33,427 nt of DNA, from positions 1 to 33,427 of IMG/VR virus record IMGVR_UViG_3300037508_000224, one strand, 5' to 3'. Under the pieces are notes generated by a model. The model was given only the letters and a program-made list of their open reading frames with translations, was not told the origin of the DNA and did no database searches. Positions 1 through 7,636 of the stretch are shown here, piece after piece. How positions within the stretch are numbered: the stretch's first letter is position 1; the number at the start of each line of letters is the position of its first letter. A program made the position numbers and the translations under genes. This DNA comes from a virus.

Positions 1-53
1 GTGCTGACATGAACAGCATCAAAGAAAACCTTGAAATGAGATCTAAACGATGA
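1..53 (+). CDS. C-terminal end of an upstream gene (partial)
   Basis: The frame ending in TGA at 51-53 is open from the window edge and contributes about the last 16 residues, finishing NLEMRSKR. Its stop overlaps the ATG of the next gene (ATGA), the usual spacing in this genome, which supports it being real. The identity cannot be read from so few residues. Late sigma factor gp55 is one possible neighbour, but the tail ends in charged residues rather than the hydrophobic clamp-binding tail known for T4 gp55, so I do not assign it. Confidence 0.45.
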   Translation, partial: ADMNSIKENLEMRSKR

Positions 54-1099
54 CCGTAGCTTTGATTACTGACCAACATCTTGACGGGAGGAAAGGTAGT
101 GTTGCGTTTTGGGAATACTTCAAAAAATTCTACGACGACATCTTCTTCCCAACACTGGAGAGACACGGAATCAAAACTGTTATTGACCTCGGTGATACGT
201 TTGATAATCGTAAGGGGATTGATTTTAATGTTTGGAATAGGGTTCGCCAACATTATTTTCAACGCCTTGAAGACATGGGTATCTTCGTTCACATGATTCT
301 TGGTAATCATTGCGTCTACTATAAAAACACTAACGAGATTAACTCACCCGAACTTCTACTCAAGGACTTCAGCAACATTGAAATCTACGCTCATCCAGAG
401 ACAGTAATGATTGATGGTGCTAAGATTCTTATGTTGCCTTGGATTAACTCCAGCAATTATGATGATACCATGAAGCATCTTGAAGGGACCAGTGCTGAGA
501 TTGCTATGGGTCACCTTGAACTATCTGGTTTTGAAGTGACTCCTGGAAATACACAGGAACATGGTATGGATCCTAAGATTTTTAAAAAGTTTAAACAAGT
601 ATTCTCGGGACACTACCACCACAAATCATCCAGAGGTAACATCACTTATCTGGGTAATCCTTACCAGATGTTCTGGAATGATTATAAAGACGAGCGAGGA
701 TTTCATCTCTATGAACCAAAGACAAATAAACTCAAGCGGGTCAAGAACCCTTATGAGATTTTCCAGAAAATCTATTACAATGATTCTACTGGTTCTCATC
801 TCAGCTTCGATACCAGTGAGTGTTCAAATTCTTTTGTCAAGATTATCGTAGAAGATAAGAAAGACTATACAGAGTTTGAGAAGTTTGTTGACTCTGTATT
901 TGCTACTCAACCACATGATGTTAAAATTGTTGAGACACTTGTGAATGATTCTTTTGTGGAGGATGATGAGAATGTAGAAATCAAAGACACACTCACACTT
1001 CTTAACGAATATATTGATGAGGTAGAGATTGCCGTAGACAAAGCAAAATTAAAAAGCGTTATGAAGTCCCTATATATTGAGAGTTGTGAGGTAGTATAA
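50..1099 (+). CDS. 47: Recombination endonuclease subunit gp47 (SbcD/Mre11-like)
   Basis: This is the nuclease half of the T4-type gp46/gp47 complex, the phage counterpart of SbcCD and Rad50/Mre11, which resects DNA ends for recombination-dependent replication. The calcineurin-type metallophosphoesterase motifs are in order: TDQH near residues 7-10, GDTFD near 48-52, GNH at 85-87, then GHLELSG and GHYHH further on, supplying the metal ligands. Its 349 residues match the family's usual size. The start overlaps the upstream stop by four bases. The partner ATPase gp46 follows after one small ORF. Certainty is high. Confidence 0.95.
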   Translation: MTVALITDQHLDGRKGSVAFWEYFKKFYDDIFFPTLERHGIKTVIDLGDTFDNRKGIDFNVWNRVRQHYFQRLEDMGIFVHMILGNHCVYYKNTNEINSPELLLKDFSNIEIYAHPETVMIDGAKILMLPWINSSNYDDTMKHLEGTSAEIAMGHLELSGFEVTPGNTQEHGMDPKIFKKFKQVFSGHYHHKSSRGNITYLGNPYQMFWNDYKDERGFHLYEPKTNKLKRVKNPYEIFQKIYYNDSTGSHLSFDTSECSNSFVKIIVEDKKDYTEFEKFVDSVFATQPHDVKIVETLVNDSFVEDDENVEIKDTLTLLNEYIDEVEIAVDKAKLKSVMKSLYIESCEVV

Positions 1100-1387
1100 A
1101 TGTTTCTTATCACCCTTGCCGAACATTCAGATGGAGTTTATTCGGTTGTTGACGACGAGGGTGATCATGTGGTATACTTTTTCAAAGAAGAAGAAGATGC
1201 CGAGAGGTATCTTGGTTTGCTTGAGGCAAACGACTACGAAGGAACTCTACCCCCTCTTACAACTCACGAAGTAGATCCAAAAGCTGGAATACAAGTGTGT
1301 GAAATGAAAGGGATGAAGTACACTATTATTGAACCCGACGACATTATTGTTCCCCCCAGAGATTATGATTATATTCAAAACCATTAA
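1100..1387 (+). CDS. Small conserved-type protein between gp47 and gp46
   Basis: This ORF of 95 residues begins directly after the gp47 stop, with a GAGG ribosome site a few bases upstream, and overlaps the start of gp46 by 23 bases. The sequence is acidic, with no membrane segment, cysteine cluster or recognisable catalytic motif. Tight packing inside the recombination operon supports it being a gene, in the position where T4 also carries small ORFs. The function is unknown. Confidence 0.75.
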   Translation: MFLITLAEHSDGVYSVVDDEGDHVVYFFKEEEDAERYLGLLEANDYEGTLPPLTTHEVDPKAGIQVCEMKGMKYTIIEPDDIIVPPRDYDYIQNH

Positions 1388-3089
1388 ATGGAAAAATTTT
1401 CTGTCTACTGGTGCTCAGTTTACTGAAGTATCTCTTACTGACACTAAAAGTAGTTTGATTGTGGGGAGCAATGGTGCTGGTAAATCCACCATTCTCGATG
1501 CCCTCACTTTTTCGTTGTTTGGTAAACCATTTAGAAAAATTAACAAACCACAACTTCTCAACTCCATTAATCAAAGTGATTGTGTTGTAGAAGTTAATTT
1601 TAATATTGGTAATAATAAATACAAAGTGATTCGTGGTATTAAACCAGCGAAGTTTGAAATTTACCAGAATGGTGCGCTACTCAATCAAGATTCTTCTGCT
1701 GTAGATCAGCAAAAACATTTTGAGCAAACTATTCTGAAAATGAATTACAAATCATTTACTCAGATTGTGGTGCTCGGGTCATCTACCTTTGTGCCATTTA
1801 TGCGTCTTCCATTGGCAGCTCGTAGAGAAATCATTGAAGACATTCTTGACATTCAAATCTTCTCGACAATGAATGTCAATCTCAAAGAAAAGATTAAAGT
1901 AATTAACGACGAATTAAAAGATCACGAGTATAAACTGTCTCTTGTCAAAGAAAAGATTGATATGCAGAAACAGTTTATGCTTGAAATTGAGAAAAAGAAT
2001 AAAGAAGACATTCAAGAAAAAGAGAACAAGAAAGAAACTCTGTTAACAGAATCTCTAAATCATGAAACAGAAATCCTCAATAACGACAAGGAAATCAACA
2101 TTAAGACCGCTGCCATTTCAGACACGCAGACGCTTAAAGCAACGATATCTAAGATCACTACGATCAAAGAAAAATTGTCAACCAAACGAAAGTCTCACAC
2201 AAAAGAGAAAAAATTCTTTGAGGAGAATGATACTTGCCCAACATGCGGTCAGAGTATCGAAGAGCATTTTAAACAAGAGAAGATCGCGCTTCTCTCGGAT
2301 AAACTTGCTGAGGTGGAGAAAGGTGTGTCTGATTTGGGACAACAACTTTCCGATCTCCAAAGTAAAGAAGATACCTTTATTCTTTTGATTGATGAAATAA
2401 ACGAACTCAATCTAAAGAACAGACAACTCAATAATGAAATTAAGTCACTTCATAAACGAATTGAAGAACTGGACGACGACATCAGAAAACTGCGGGATTC
2501 AGATGTCAGTCAACGAGAGCAGTTTTCAATACTTAAATCGCTCAGCGAGGACGGGAAGCGAATCCAAGAAACGATTTCTGAAACAAAAGAAGAAAAAGAC
2601 TGCCTACTCACGGCGGCGCAACTCCTCAAAGACTCGGGCATCAAAACGAGGATCATCAAAAAATACCTTCCAACGATGAACAAGCTTATCAATGATTACC
2701 TTGATAAGATGGAGTTTCCAGCATCGTTTATGCTTAACGAAAGTTTTGAAGAAGTAATCAAATCACGTTACAGAGATGAATTTAGTTATGAATCTTTTTC
2801 TGAGGGCGAAAAGGCTAGAATTGATATTGCTCTGCTGCTTACTTGGCGTAGTGTTGCTAAACTTAAGAATAGCGTGGATACTAATCTTCTAATCCTTGAT
2901 GAAATCTTTGACGGTTCACTAGATCAATCTGGTAACAGCGATCTTGGGTGGATTCTTAAAACCTTTGATGACAAAACAAATGTGTTTGTTATCTCTCATC
3001 GAGACAATATGGCAGACAAGTTTGACCGCTGCCTACGATTTGAGAAGCATAAGAATTTCTCATACGTCACGGAAGAGACATTAGAATAA
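1365..3089 (+). CDS. 46: Recombination endonuclease subunit gp46 (SbcC/Rad50-like ATPase)
   Basis: This is the SMC-like ATPase partner of gp47. Starting at the ATG at 1365 (protein begins MIIFKTIKW), it has 574 residues. The Walker A motif GSNGAGKST is at about 34-42. A long coiled-coil region is broken by a zinc-hook motif, CPTC, at 291-294, which in Rad50 proteins dimerises the coiled-coil tips. The C-terminal half has the ABC signature SFSEGEKAR and Walker B LLILDEIFDG. An in-frame start at 1329 would lie deeper in the preceding ORF and add 12 residues that do not resemble the family, so 1365 is preferred. A UUCG-loop terminator follows. Confidence 0.95.
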   Translation: MIIFKTIKWKNFLSTGAQFTEVSLTDTKSSLIVGSNGAGKSTILDALTFSLFGKPFRKINKPQLLNSINQSDCVVEVNFNIGNNKYKVIRGIKPAKFEIYQNGALLNQDSSAVDQQKHFEQTILKMNYKSFTQIVVLGSSTFVPFMRLPLAARREIIEDILDIQIFSTMNVNLKEKIKVINDELKDHEYKLSLVKEKIDMQKQFMLEIEKKNKEDIQEKENKKETLLTESLNHETEILNNDKEINIKTAAISDTQTLKATISKITTIKEKLSTKRKSHTKEKKFFEENDTCPTCGQSIEEHFKQEKIALLSDKLAEVEKGVSDLGQQLSDLQSKEDTFILLIDEINELNLKNRQLNNEIKSLHKRIEELDDDIRKLRDSDVSQREQFSILKSLSEDGKRIQETISETKEEKDCLLTAAQLLKDSGIKTRIIKKYLPTMNKLINDYLDKMEFPASFMLNESFEEVIKSRYRDEFSYESFSEGEKARIDIALLLTWRSVAKLKNSVDTNLLILDEIFDGSLDQSGNSDLGWILKTFDDKTNVFVISHRDNMADKFDRCLRFEKHKNFSYVTEETLE

Positions 3090-3095
3090 CTTAAG

Positions 3096-3119
3096 AGGGG
3101 TTGCTTCGGCACCCCTTTT
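3096..3119 (+). terminator. Rho-independent terminator after gp46 (UUCG loop)
   Basis: AGGGG plus TGC pair with GCA plus CCCCT around a TTCG tetraloop, with one bulged T, followed by TTTT. It lies 7 bases after the gp46 stop. The -35 of the next promoter lies inside this hairpin. Confidence 0.85.
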
Positions 3120-3129
3120 GATGTATAGT
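3101..3129 (+). promoter_or_regulatory. Early-type sigma70-like promoter for the VWA/AAA+ pair
   Basis: TTGCTT at 3101-3106 and TATAGT at 3124-3129 are separated by exactly 17 bases. The -35 lies in the arm and loop of the terminator hairpin. Read from sequence only. Confidence 0.5.
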
Positions 3130-3152
3130 TGATTCATCAACGAAAGAGACCG

Positions 3153-5294
3153 ATGTTCAACGCCGAAGTCAAGGGCAATCTCGCTCGCCTTCTTGCTACC
3201 GAAAACCTGATCGTAGAGCACCGCCCTGTTGAGACGGCGATGTTTAACGTGAAGGATCGTGTGCTGACCCTGCCTATGTGGGAGAAAGCATCTGCCAACG
3301 TATACGATATGCTGGTTGGGCATGAAGTCGGTCACGCTCTGTATACCCCCGACAAATGGGGTGATGATTATGGCATTCCTCAATCCTACCTGAATGTGTG
3401 TGAGGATGCTCGTATTGAGAAACTGATGAAACGTAAGTTTCCTGGTCTTGCTCGTAACTTCTATGCTGGTTACAAAGAGCTACAAGATGATGATTTCTTC
3501 TGTATTGGTGACCGTGAGTTAGATTCTTATGCTCTGATTGACCGTGTGAATCTTTACTTTAAGATTGGCATTCATGCTGGTGAAGTGTTTGCTTGGAATA
3601 CTGAAGAGAAGATGCTGGTGGATGAGCTTGCTAATGCCGAAACCTTTGAGCAAGTTGTAGAAGTTGCTCGTAAGATTCTTCAATATACTCAAGAACAGGA
3701 GCAACAGCAGGTTGTAGAAGCACAACCCGACCTTCAGCAATCTACTCAAGGTGGGGGTGATTCCACTCAAGGTGAGGGTGATCAAGGCGAAGGCGAGCAA
3801 CCGCAAGAAGTGTCTGGCAATGGTAATCAAACTCAAGGTGACGGTGCTGATGCTAATCAACCTCAAGGTGCGGGTGAAGGAGCTACTTCTGGTGGTCAAC
3901 ACAATACACTTGAGTCTGAAACTGACAAGGCATTCACTGAGAATCAGAAACAACTGATTAGTGACCACCCTCGTTCTCATCATCTCAACTATATTGAGTT
4001 GCCTGATTTGAAAGTAGAAAAATTTGTTATTACTAATAAAGAAGTTCAAGAAGATTGTAATCAAACTTTTGGCGAGCAATCGCAATCTCTCTTTAGGGAA
4101 GTTGACAAACAGTATCTTACTTTTCGTAGTGAAGCTCAACGTGAGGTTAACTACCTTGTGAAAGAGTTTGAAATGCGTAAGTCGGCAGATCAGTATGCCC
4201 GTGCATCTACTGCCAAGACTGGTATCCTTGATACGGCACTTCTTCACACTTACAAGTGGAATGAAGATGTATTCAAGAAAATCAATGTGGTGCCTGACGG
4301 TAAGAATCACGGTTTGATTTTTGTTCTCGATTGGTCTGGTTCGATGGGCAACATTCTTCAGGATACTGCTAAGCAACTTCTCAACCTTGCTTGGTTCTGT
4401 AAGAAAGTTCAGATTCCTTTTGACATCTATGCCTTTACCAATGATTATTGGTATCACAAATCCTACGATTATCAGACTCAAACTCGCAACAAATCTCCTC
4501 GCCTTCAGACTCCTAAGGCTGGTCAAGTTAAACTGTGTGACCATTTCAATATGCTGAATCTTGTTAGCAGCAATGGGCGAAACGGTAAAGACCTTGAAGC
4601 ACAACTTAAAAACTTCTGGCGTCTTGTTGTTGGCAACGGTAGTTACTCTGGTTACTCTATGCCTGCTGGATATAGTCTTTCTGGCACTCCTCTTCATGAA
4701 GCAGCAATTTCTCTGACCGCACTTATCCCCGACTTTCAGAAGCGTAACAAGGTTCAAAAGACTAACGTTATTATTTTGACTGACGGCGAATCTTCCAATA
4801 TCAATTACTACACCGATCAGACTTACGGTAGCCGTCTTGGCACCAGCTATGTGAGTAATGATTGTATTCTGCGTGACCGTAAAACTGGTCGCGTATATCC
4901 TCGCTTTAGTGATGGAGGTTACTATGGTAACTCGGATCTTATCACCAAAGTATTTCTCCAGAATGTGCGTGATCGTTTCTCGGATGTAAACCTGATTGGT
5001 ATTCGTCTGGTGAATGGTCGTGGTCTTAACACCACCTACAATGCTGAAGATTGTAAAACCGATTGGAATGAAGTTCAGAAGCAATGGAAGAAAACTAAGT
5101 CTGCTGAGCTGGTTGAGCATCTTGGTTATCAGGCACTCTATCTGATGGGCACCGATTCGCTATCTGCGAATAGCGAATTTGAAGTTGCTGAAGATGCTTC
5201 TGAGAAAGAAATCGGCAAGGCATTCACCACGGCACTTGCTAAGAAAGGCGTCAATAAGAAAATGCTGACTTCCTTTGCCACACTCATTAGTTAA
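3153..5294 (+). CDS. HExxH metallopeptidase-like plus VWA-domain protein (CobT-like partner of the next gene)
   Basis: This is a large two-part protein of 713 residues from the ATG at 3153; a TTG at 3129 would add eight. Near the N terminus a zinc-metallopeptidase motif HEVGH (57-61) is followed about 25 residues later by NVCEDARIE, the gluzincin arrangement in which a downstream glutamate is the third zinc ligand. A Gln/Gly-rich low-complexity linker comes next. The C-terminal half is a von Willebrand A domain with a complete MIDAS start, DWSGS at 393-397, and a later ILTDGES segment. It is paired with a MoxR/CobS-like AAA+ ATPase. VWA-MoxR pairs act as ATP-driven remodelling or metal-insertion machines, and CobT-CobS is one example. 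The substrate is unknown. Confidence 0.85.
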   Translation: MFNAEVKGNLARLLATENLIVEHRPVETAMFNVKDRVLTLPMWEKASANVYDMLVGHEVGHALYTPDKWGDDYGIPQSYLNVCEDARIEKLMKRKFPGLARNFYAGYKELQDDDFFCIGDRELDSYALIDRVNLYFKIGIHAGEVFAWNTEEKMLVDELANAETFEQVVEVARKILQYTQEQEQQQVVEAQPDLQQSTQGGGDSTQGEGDQGEGEQPQEVSGNGNQTQGDGADANQPQGAGEGATSGGQHNTLESETDKAFTENQKQLISDHPRSHHLNYIELPDLKVEKFVITNKEVQEDCNQTFGEQSQSLFREVDKQYLTFRSEAQREVNYLVKEFEMRKSADQYARASTAKTGILDTALLHTYKWNEDVFKKINVVPDGKNHGLIFVLDWSGSMGNILQDTAKQLLNLAWFCKKVQIPFDIYAFTNDYWYHKSYDYQTQTRNKSPRLQTPKAGQVKLCDHFNMLNLVSSNGRNGKDLEAQLKNFWRLVVGNGSYSGYSMPAGYSLSGTPLHEAAISLTALIPDFQKRNKVQKTNVIILTDGESSNINYYTDQTYGSRLGTSYVSNDCILRDRKTGRVYPRFSDGGYYGNSDLITKVFLQNVRDRFSDVNLIGIRLVNGRGLNTTYNAEDCKTDWNEVQKQWKKTKSAELVEHLGYQALYLMGTDSLSANSEFEVAEDASEKEIGKAFTTALAKKGVNKKMLTSFATLIS

Positions 5295-5305
5295 CCTAAT
5301 CACTT

Positions 5306-5330
5306 GGGGGCTTGCGCCCCCACCCTCTTT
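5306..5330 (+). terminator. Terminator after the VWA gene
   Basis: GGGGGC (5306-5311), loop TTGC, GCCCCC (5316-5321), then a pyrimidine-rich tract rather than a pure T run. The loop and 3' arm carry the -35 of the next promoter. Confidence 0.75.
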
Positions 5331-5340
5331 CCCCTATAAT
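5312..5340 (+). promoter_or_regulatory. Early-type promoter for the AAA+ gene
   Basis: TTGCGC at 5312-5317 and a perfect TATAAT at 5335-5340, separated by 17 bases. The transcript would start about 20 bases before the ATG at 5366. Confidence 0.6.
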
Positions 5341-5365
5341 ACTTACATACGAAACAACCCACACC

Positions 5366-6460
5366 ATGAAAAACTTTGAAGTCGCCCCCATCATCGAGCG
5401 TTTCGGTCCTGTCGTTACTGCTGCTGACCTTCGTGCTTATGCTGATGAGATTGGTATGTCTTATCAGACTCTCGCCAAGAAACTGGAGCAGTTTAAGGTG
5501 CATCGCGGCATGTGGCACCTGACTGCGATTGAGCAACTGGAGCAAACTTATAGTCAACCTGCTGTAGAATCTGTGGTCGAAAATCCTGAAAACTTTATTC
5601 CTGCGAAAGATGCTACCTTCGTCAGCTTTGGTAACTTTAGTGATGTTAAGAAGATTATTTCTTCTCGTCAGTATTACCCTATCTTCATCACTGGTCTCTC
5701 TGGCAATGGTAAAACTTTCGGTGTGGAGCAAGCTTGTGCTCAACTGAAGCGTGAGTTGATTCGTGTTAACATCACCATCGAAACCGATGAGGATGATCTG
5801 ATTGGTGGTTTCCGTCTCGTTAACGGTGAGACTGTGTGGCATGATGGACCTGTGGTGCAAGCACTCAACCGTGGCGCTATTCTGCTGTTGGATGAGATTG
5901 ACCTTGCCTCTAACAAAATCCTCTGTCTCCAGTCTGTGCTTGAGGGTAAGGGTGTCTTCCTTAAGAAGATTGGTAAGTATGTCAAACCTGCTGCTGGTTT
6001 TAATGTGGTAGCTACTGCTAACACCAAAGGTAAGGGTAGCGATGATGGTCGCTTCATCGGCACCAACGTGCTTAACGAGGCATTCCTTGAGCGTTTTCCT
6101 GTGACCTTTGAGCAGGCATATCCTACTCCTAAGGTTGAAACTGCCATTCTTAAGAAAGCTTCTGAGTCTCTGAATGCTTACGATTCAGAATTCGTTGACC
6201 GTTTGGTTGCTTGGGCGGAAATCATTCGTAAGACTTTCTACGATGGTGGTGTTGATGAAATCATCTCTACCCGTCGTCTGGTTCACGTTATTCGTGCCTT
6301 CAGCATCTTCGGCAAGCGCAAGAAAGCAATCGAAGTGTGTATTGCTCGTTTTGATGATGAGACTAAGCAATCCTTCATGGAGCTTTACACCAAGATTGAT
6401 GCTTCCATTGATGCTCCTAAGACTGAAACCACTGAACCTGAACTGACTATTGAATCCTGA
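5366..6460 (+). CDS. cobS: MoxR/CobS-like AAA+ ATPase
   Basis: The product has 364 residues with Walker A GLSGNGKT at 110-117 and Walker B LLLDEID at 173-179. A sensor-1-like region (ATANT) and a GRF-containing segment follow, typical of the MoxR group that includes cobaltochelatase subunit CobS. Cyanophage homologues are usually labelled cobS, a porphyrin/cobalamin chelatase subunit. The N-terminal 80 residues lack a recognisable catalytic motif. The start chosen is the ATG at 5366, downstream of the promoter; an in-frame start at 5312 lies inside the terminator. The gene directly follows a VWA protein, so the two probably form a MoxR-VWA machine. A true role in B12 synthesis is not shown by the sequence. 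Confidence 0.85.
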   Translation: MKNFEVAPIIERFGPVVTAADLRAYADEIGMSYQTLAKKLEQFKVHRGMWHLTAIEQLEQTYSQPAVESVVENPENFIPAKDATFVSFGNFSDVKKIISSRQYYPIFITGLSGNGKTFGVEQACAQLKRELIRVNITIETDEDDLIGGFRLVNGETVWHDGPVVQALNRGAILLLDEIDLASNKILCLQSVLEGKGVFLKKIGKYVKPAAGFNVVATANTKGKGSDDGRFIGTNVLNEAFLERFPVTFEQAYPTPKVETAILKKASESLNAYDSEFVDRLVAWAEIIRKTFYDGGVDEIISTRRLVHVIRAFSIFGKRKKAIEVCIARFDDETKQSFMELYTKIDASIDAPKTETTEPELTIES

Positions 6461-6666
6461 TGTTTGATAATCTTCCTCGTCACACCCTCATCCATCTTAA
6501 AAATGGGGGTGTTTTTTTAGTTTACTGTAAAATTACTGAATATCATAGTGGTAAAGATGTTGACTGCTATCTTGGTATTCGATATCCAAATGGCATGGGG
6601 GGTGTTGACTCTTACTCCTCAAAGTGCTATACTAACCAAATAGATTCTGTTATCAAGGAATTTTAA
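6460..6666 (+). CDS. Small hypothetical protein
   Basis: This ORF of 68 residues has an ATG that overlaps the stop of the AAA+ gene by one base (TGATG). The start of the protein resembles a small beta-rich domain (LPRHTLIHLKNGGVFLVYC), and the middle and C-terminal part is Tyr/Ser-rich. No motif was recognised. The coupled start and the short gap before the next gene support expression as part of the replication operon. The function is unknown. Confidence 0.65.
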   Translation: MFDNLPRHTLIHLKNGGVFLVYCKITEYHSGKDVDCYLGIRYPNGMGGVDSYSSKCYTNQIDSVIKEF

Positions 6667-6668
6667 TT

Positions 6669-6977
6669 ATGCAATGGAAATACAATGAAGACAAAATTCT
6701 CAAAGACGTTGAGGATTATGTTGTGACTACCTACCACGGACATTACTGTGGTGATGAAGAAGGATACGATGATATTCAAACAATTGATCTAATGGCAGCA
6801 AAAAAACTCGCTGCTCCTTTCTGTCAAGCAAACATTTTAAAATACGGCAGTCGCTACGGAGATAAGGATGGTCGCAACAAACGTGACCTACTCAAAGTAA
6901 TTCACTATGCTATGCTTCTGCTTAACTTTGATGGTCACTACAGTCGTACACAGAACGGTCTACAGGAGTTTAAATGA
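6669..6977 (+). CDS. DUF3310-like small protein
   Basis: The product has 102 residues. The C-terminal half, with ILKYGSRYGDKDG followed by RDLLKVIHYAMLLL, resembles the DUF3310 family of phage proteins, whose core has an NaxKYxxRxGxK segment and then a DLxKaxxY helix; this is my recognition by eye. That family is often found beside nucleotide-metabolism and replication genes and its activity is not settled. The stop overlaps the start of gp45 by four bases (ATGA), indicating translational coupling with the clamp. Confidence 0.65.
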   Translation: MQWKYNEDKILKDVEDYVVTTYHGHYCGDEEGYDDIQTIDLMAAKKLAAPFCQANILKYGSRYGDKDGRNKRDLLKVIHYAMLLLNFDGHYSRTQNGLQEFK

Positions 6978-7636
6978 GCACAGTCGCACTTTCCCAAACT
7001 ACTCTGAATATTCTAAAAAACTTCGCCACGATTAACAATGGCATTATTATCAAAAAGGGAAACACATTACGAACCATTTCCAACGCTGAAAATATCTTGG
7101 CTGCGGCAAATGTGGAAGAGTCTTTTCCTCGGACTTTTGCGATTTATGATCTCAATCAGTTTCTCGCTGGTCTTAGTTTGTTTGACAATCCTTCTCTGGT
7201 CTTTGACAATGCTGATTATGTTACTATCAAAGACGGACGTAGCCGTGTCAAATACTATTTTTCAGATCCTGAGATTACGCTCAAGACTGCTCCCGACAAA
7301 TCGGTAAAGTATCCTGGTTCAGATATTCAGTTTACTCTGTCTGCTTCTGATATCGCTGCTATTCAGAAAGCAACTGGTATTTACAAACTGCCTGATTTGA
7401 ACATCAGTTCTGATGAAGAGATTGTTCTTTCAGTGCGTGATAATGAAGTGTCAACTTCCAACACGTATGATATTGTTGTTCCTGGAACTTTCGAAGGAAC
7501 GCATTCTCTTGACCTAAAGGTTGAGAATATTCGCCTCCTTCAAGGTGACTATGTGGTTGGTGTTTCTAAGCATCACATTTCTGAGTGGAAGCATCTAAAC
7601 CTTGACGTTACATATTACATTGCGCTTGAACCTTGA
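6974..7636 (+). CDS. 45: Sliding clamp gp45 (DNA polymerase processivity factor)
   Basis: The product has 220 residues, close to T4 gp45 (228). It matches the phage sliding-clamp family in order: an N-terminal LSQTTLNILKNFATIN segment, a repeated clamp-fold pattern, and a C-terminal half with TYDIVVPG. The trimer encircles DNA, tethers the gp43 polymerase and, in T4, also activates late transcription. It sits directly before the clamp loader gene gp44 with a 1-base overlap, the conserved T4 order 45-44-62-regA. Confidence 0.95.
   Translation: MSTVALSQTTLNILKNFATINNGIIIKKGNTLRTISNAENILAAANVEESFPRTFAIYDLNQFLAGLSLFDNPSLVFDNADYVTIKDGRSRVKYYFSDPEITLKTAPDKSVKYPGSDIQFTLSASDIAAIQKATGIYKLPDLNISSDEEIVLSVRDNEVSTSNTYDIVVPGTFEGTHSLDLKVENIRLLQGDYVVGVSKHHISEWKHLNLDVTYYIALEP

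Noticed and set aside
3129-3152. TTG start for the VWA gene
   Set aside because: It overlaps the -10 of the predicted promoter, so it would lie before the transcript start.
3519-5120. A 533-residue open frame on the minus strand opposite the VWA gene
   Set aside because: It is the mirror of a well-supported gene with HExxH and MIDAS motifs; its translation has no recognisable motif and is compositionally odd. Long antisense frames arise from the codon bias of the real gene.
5300-6147. Minus-strand frames opposite the AAA+ gene (186 and 135 residues)
   Set aside because: They are shadows of the Walker-motif gene, with no ribosome site or domain pattern.
5366-6460. Accepting the AAA+ gene as a real cobalamin chelatase subunit
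   Set aside because: No other B12 gene is in the window, no CobN-type large subunit is present, and the partner carries a peptidase-like zinc motif; only the MoxR/CobS family level is supported.
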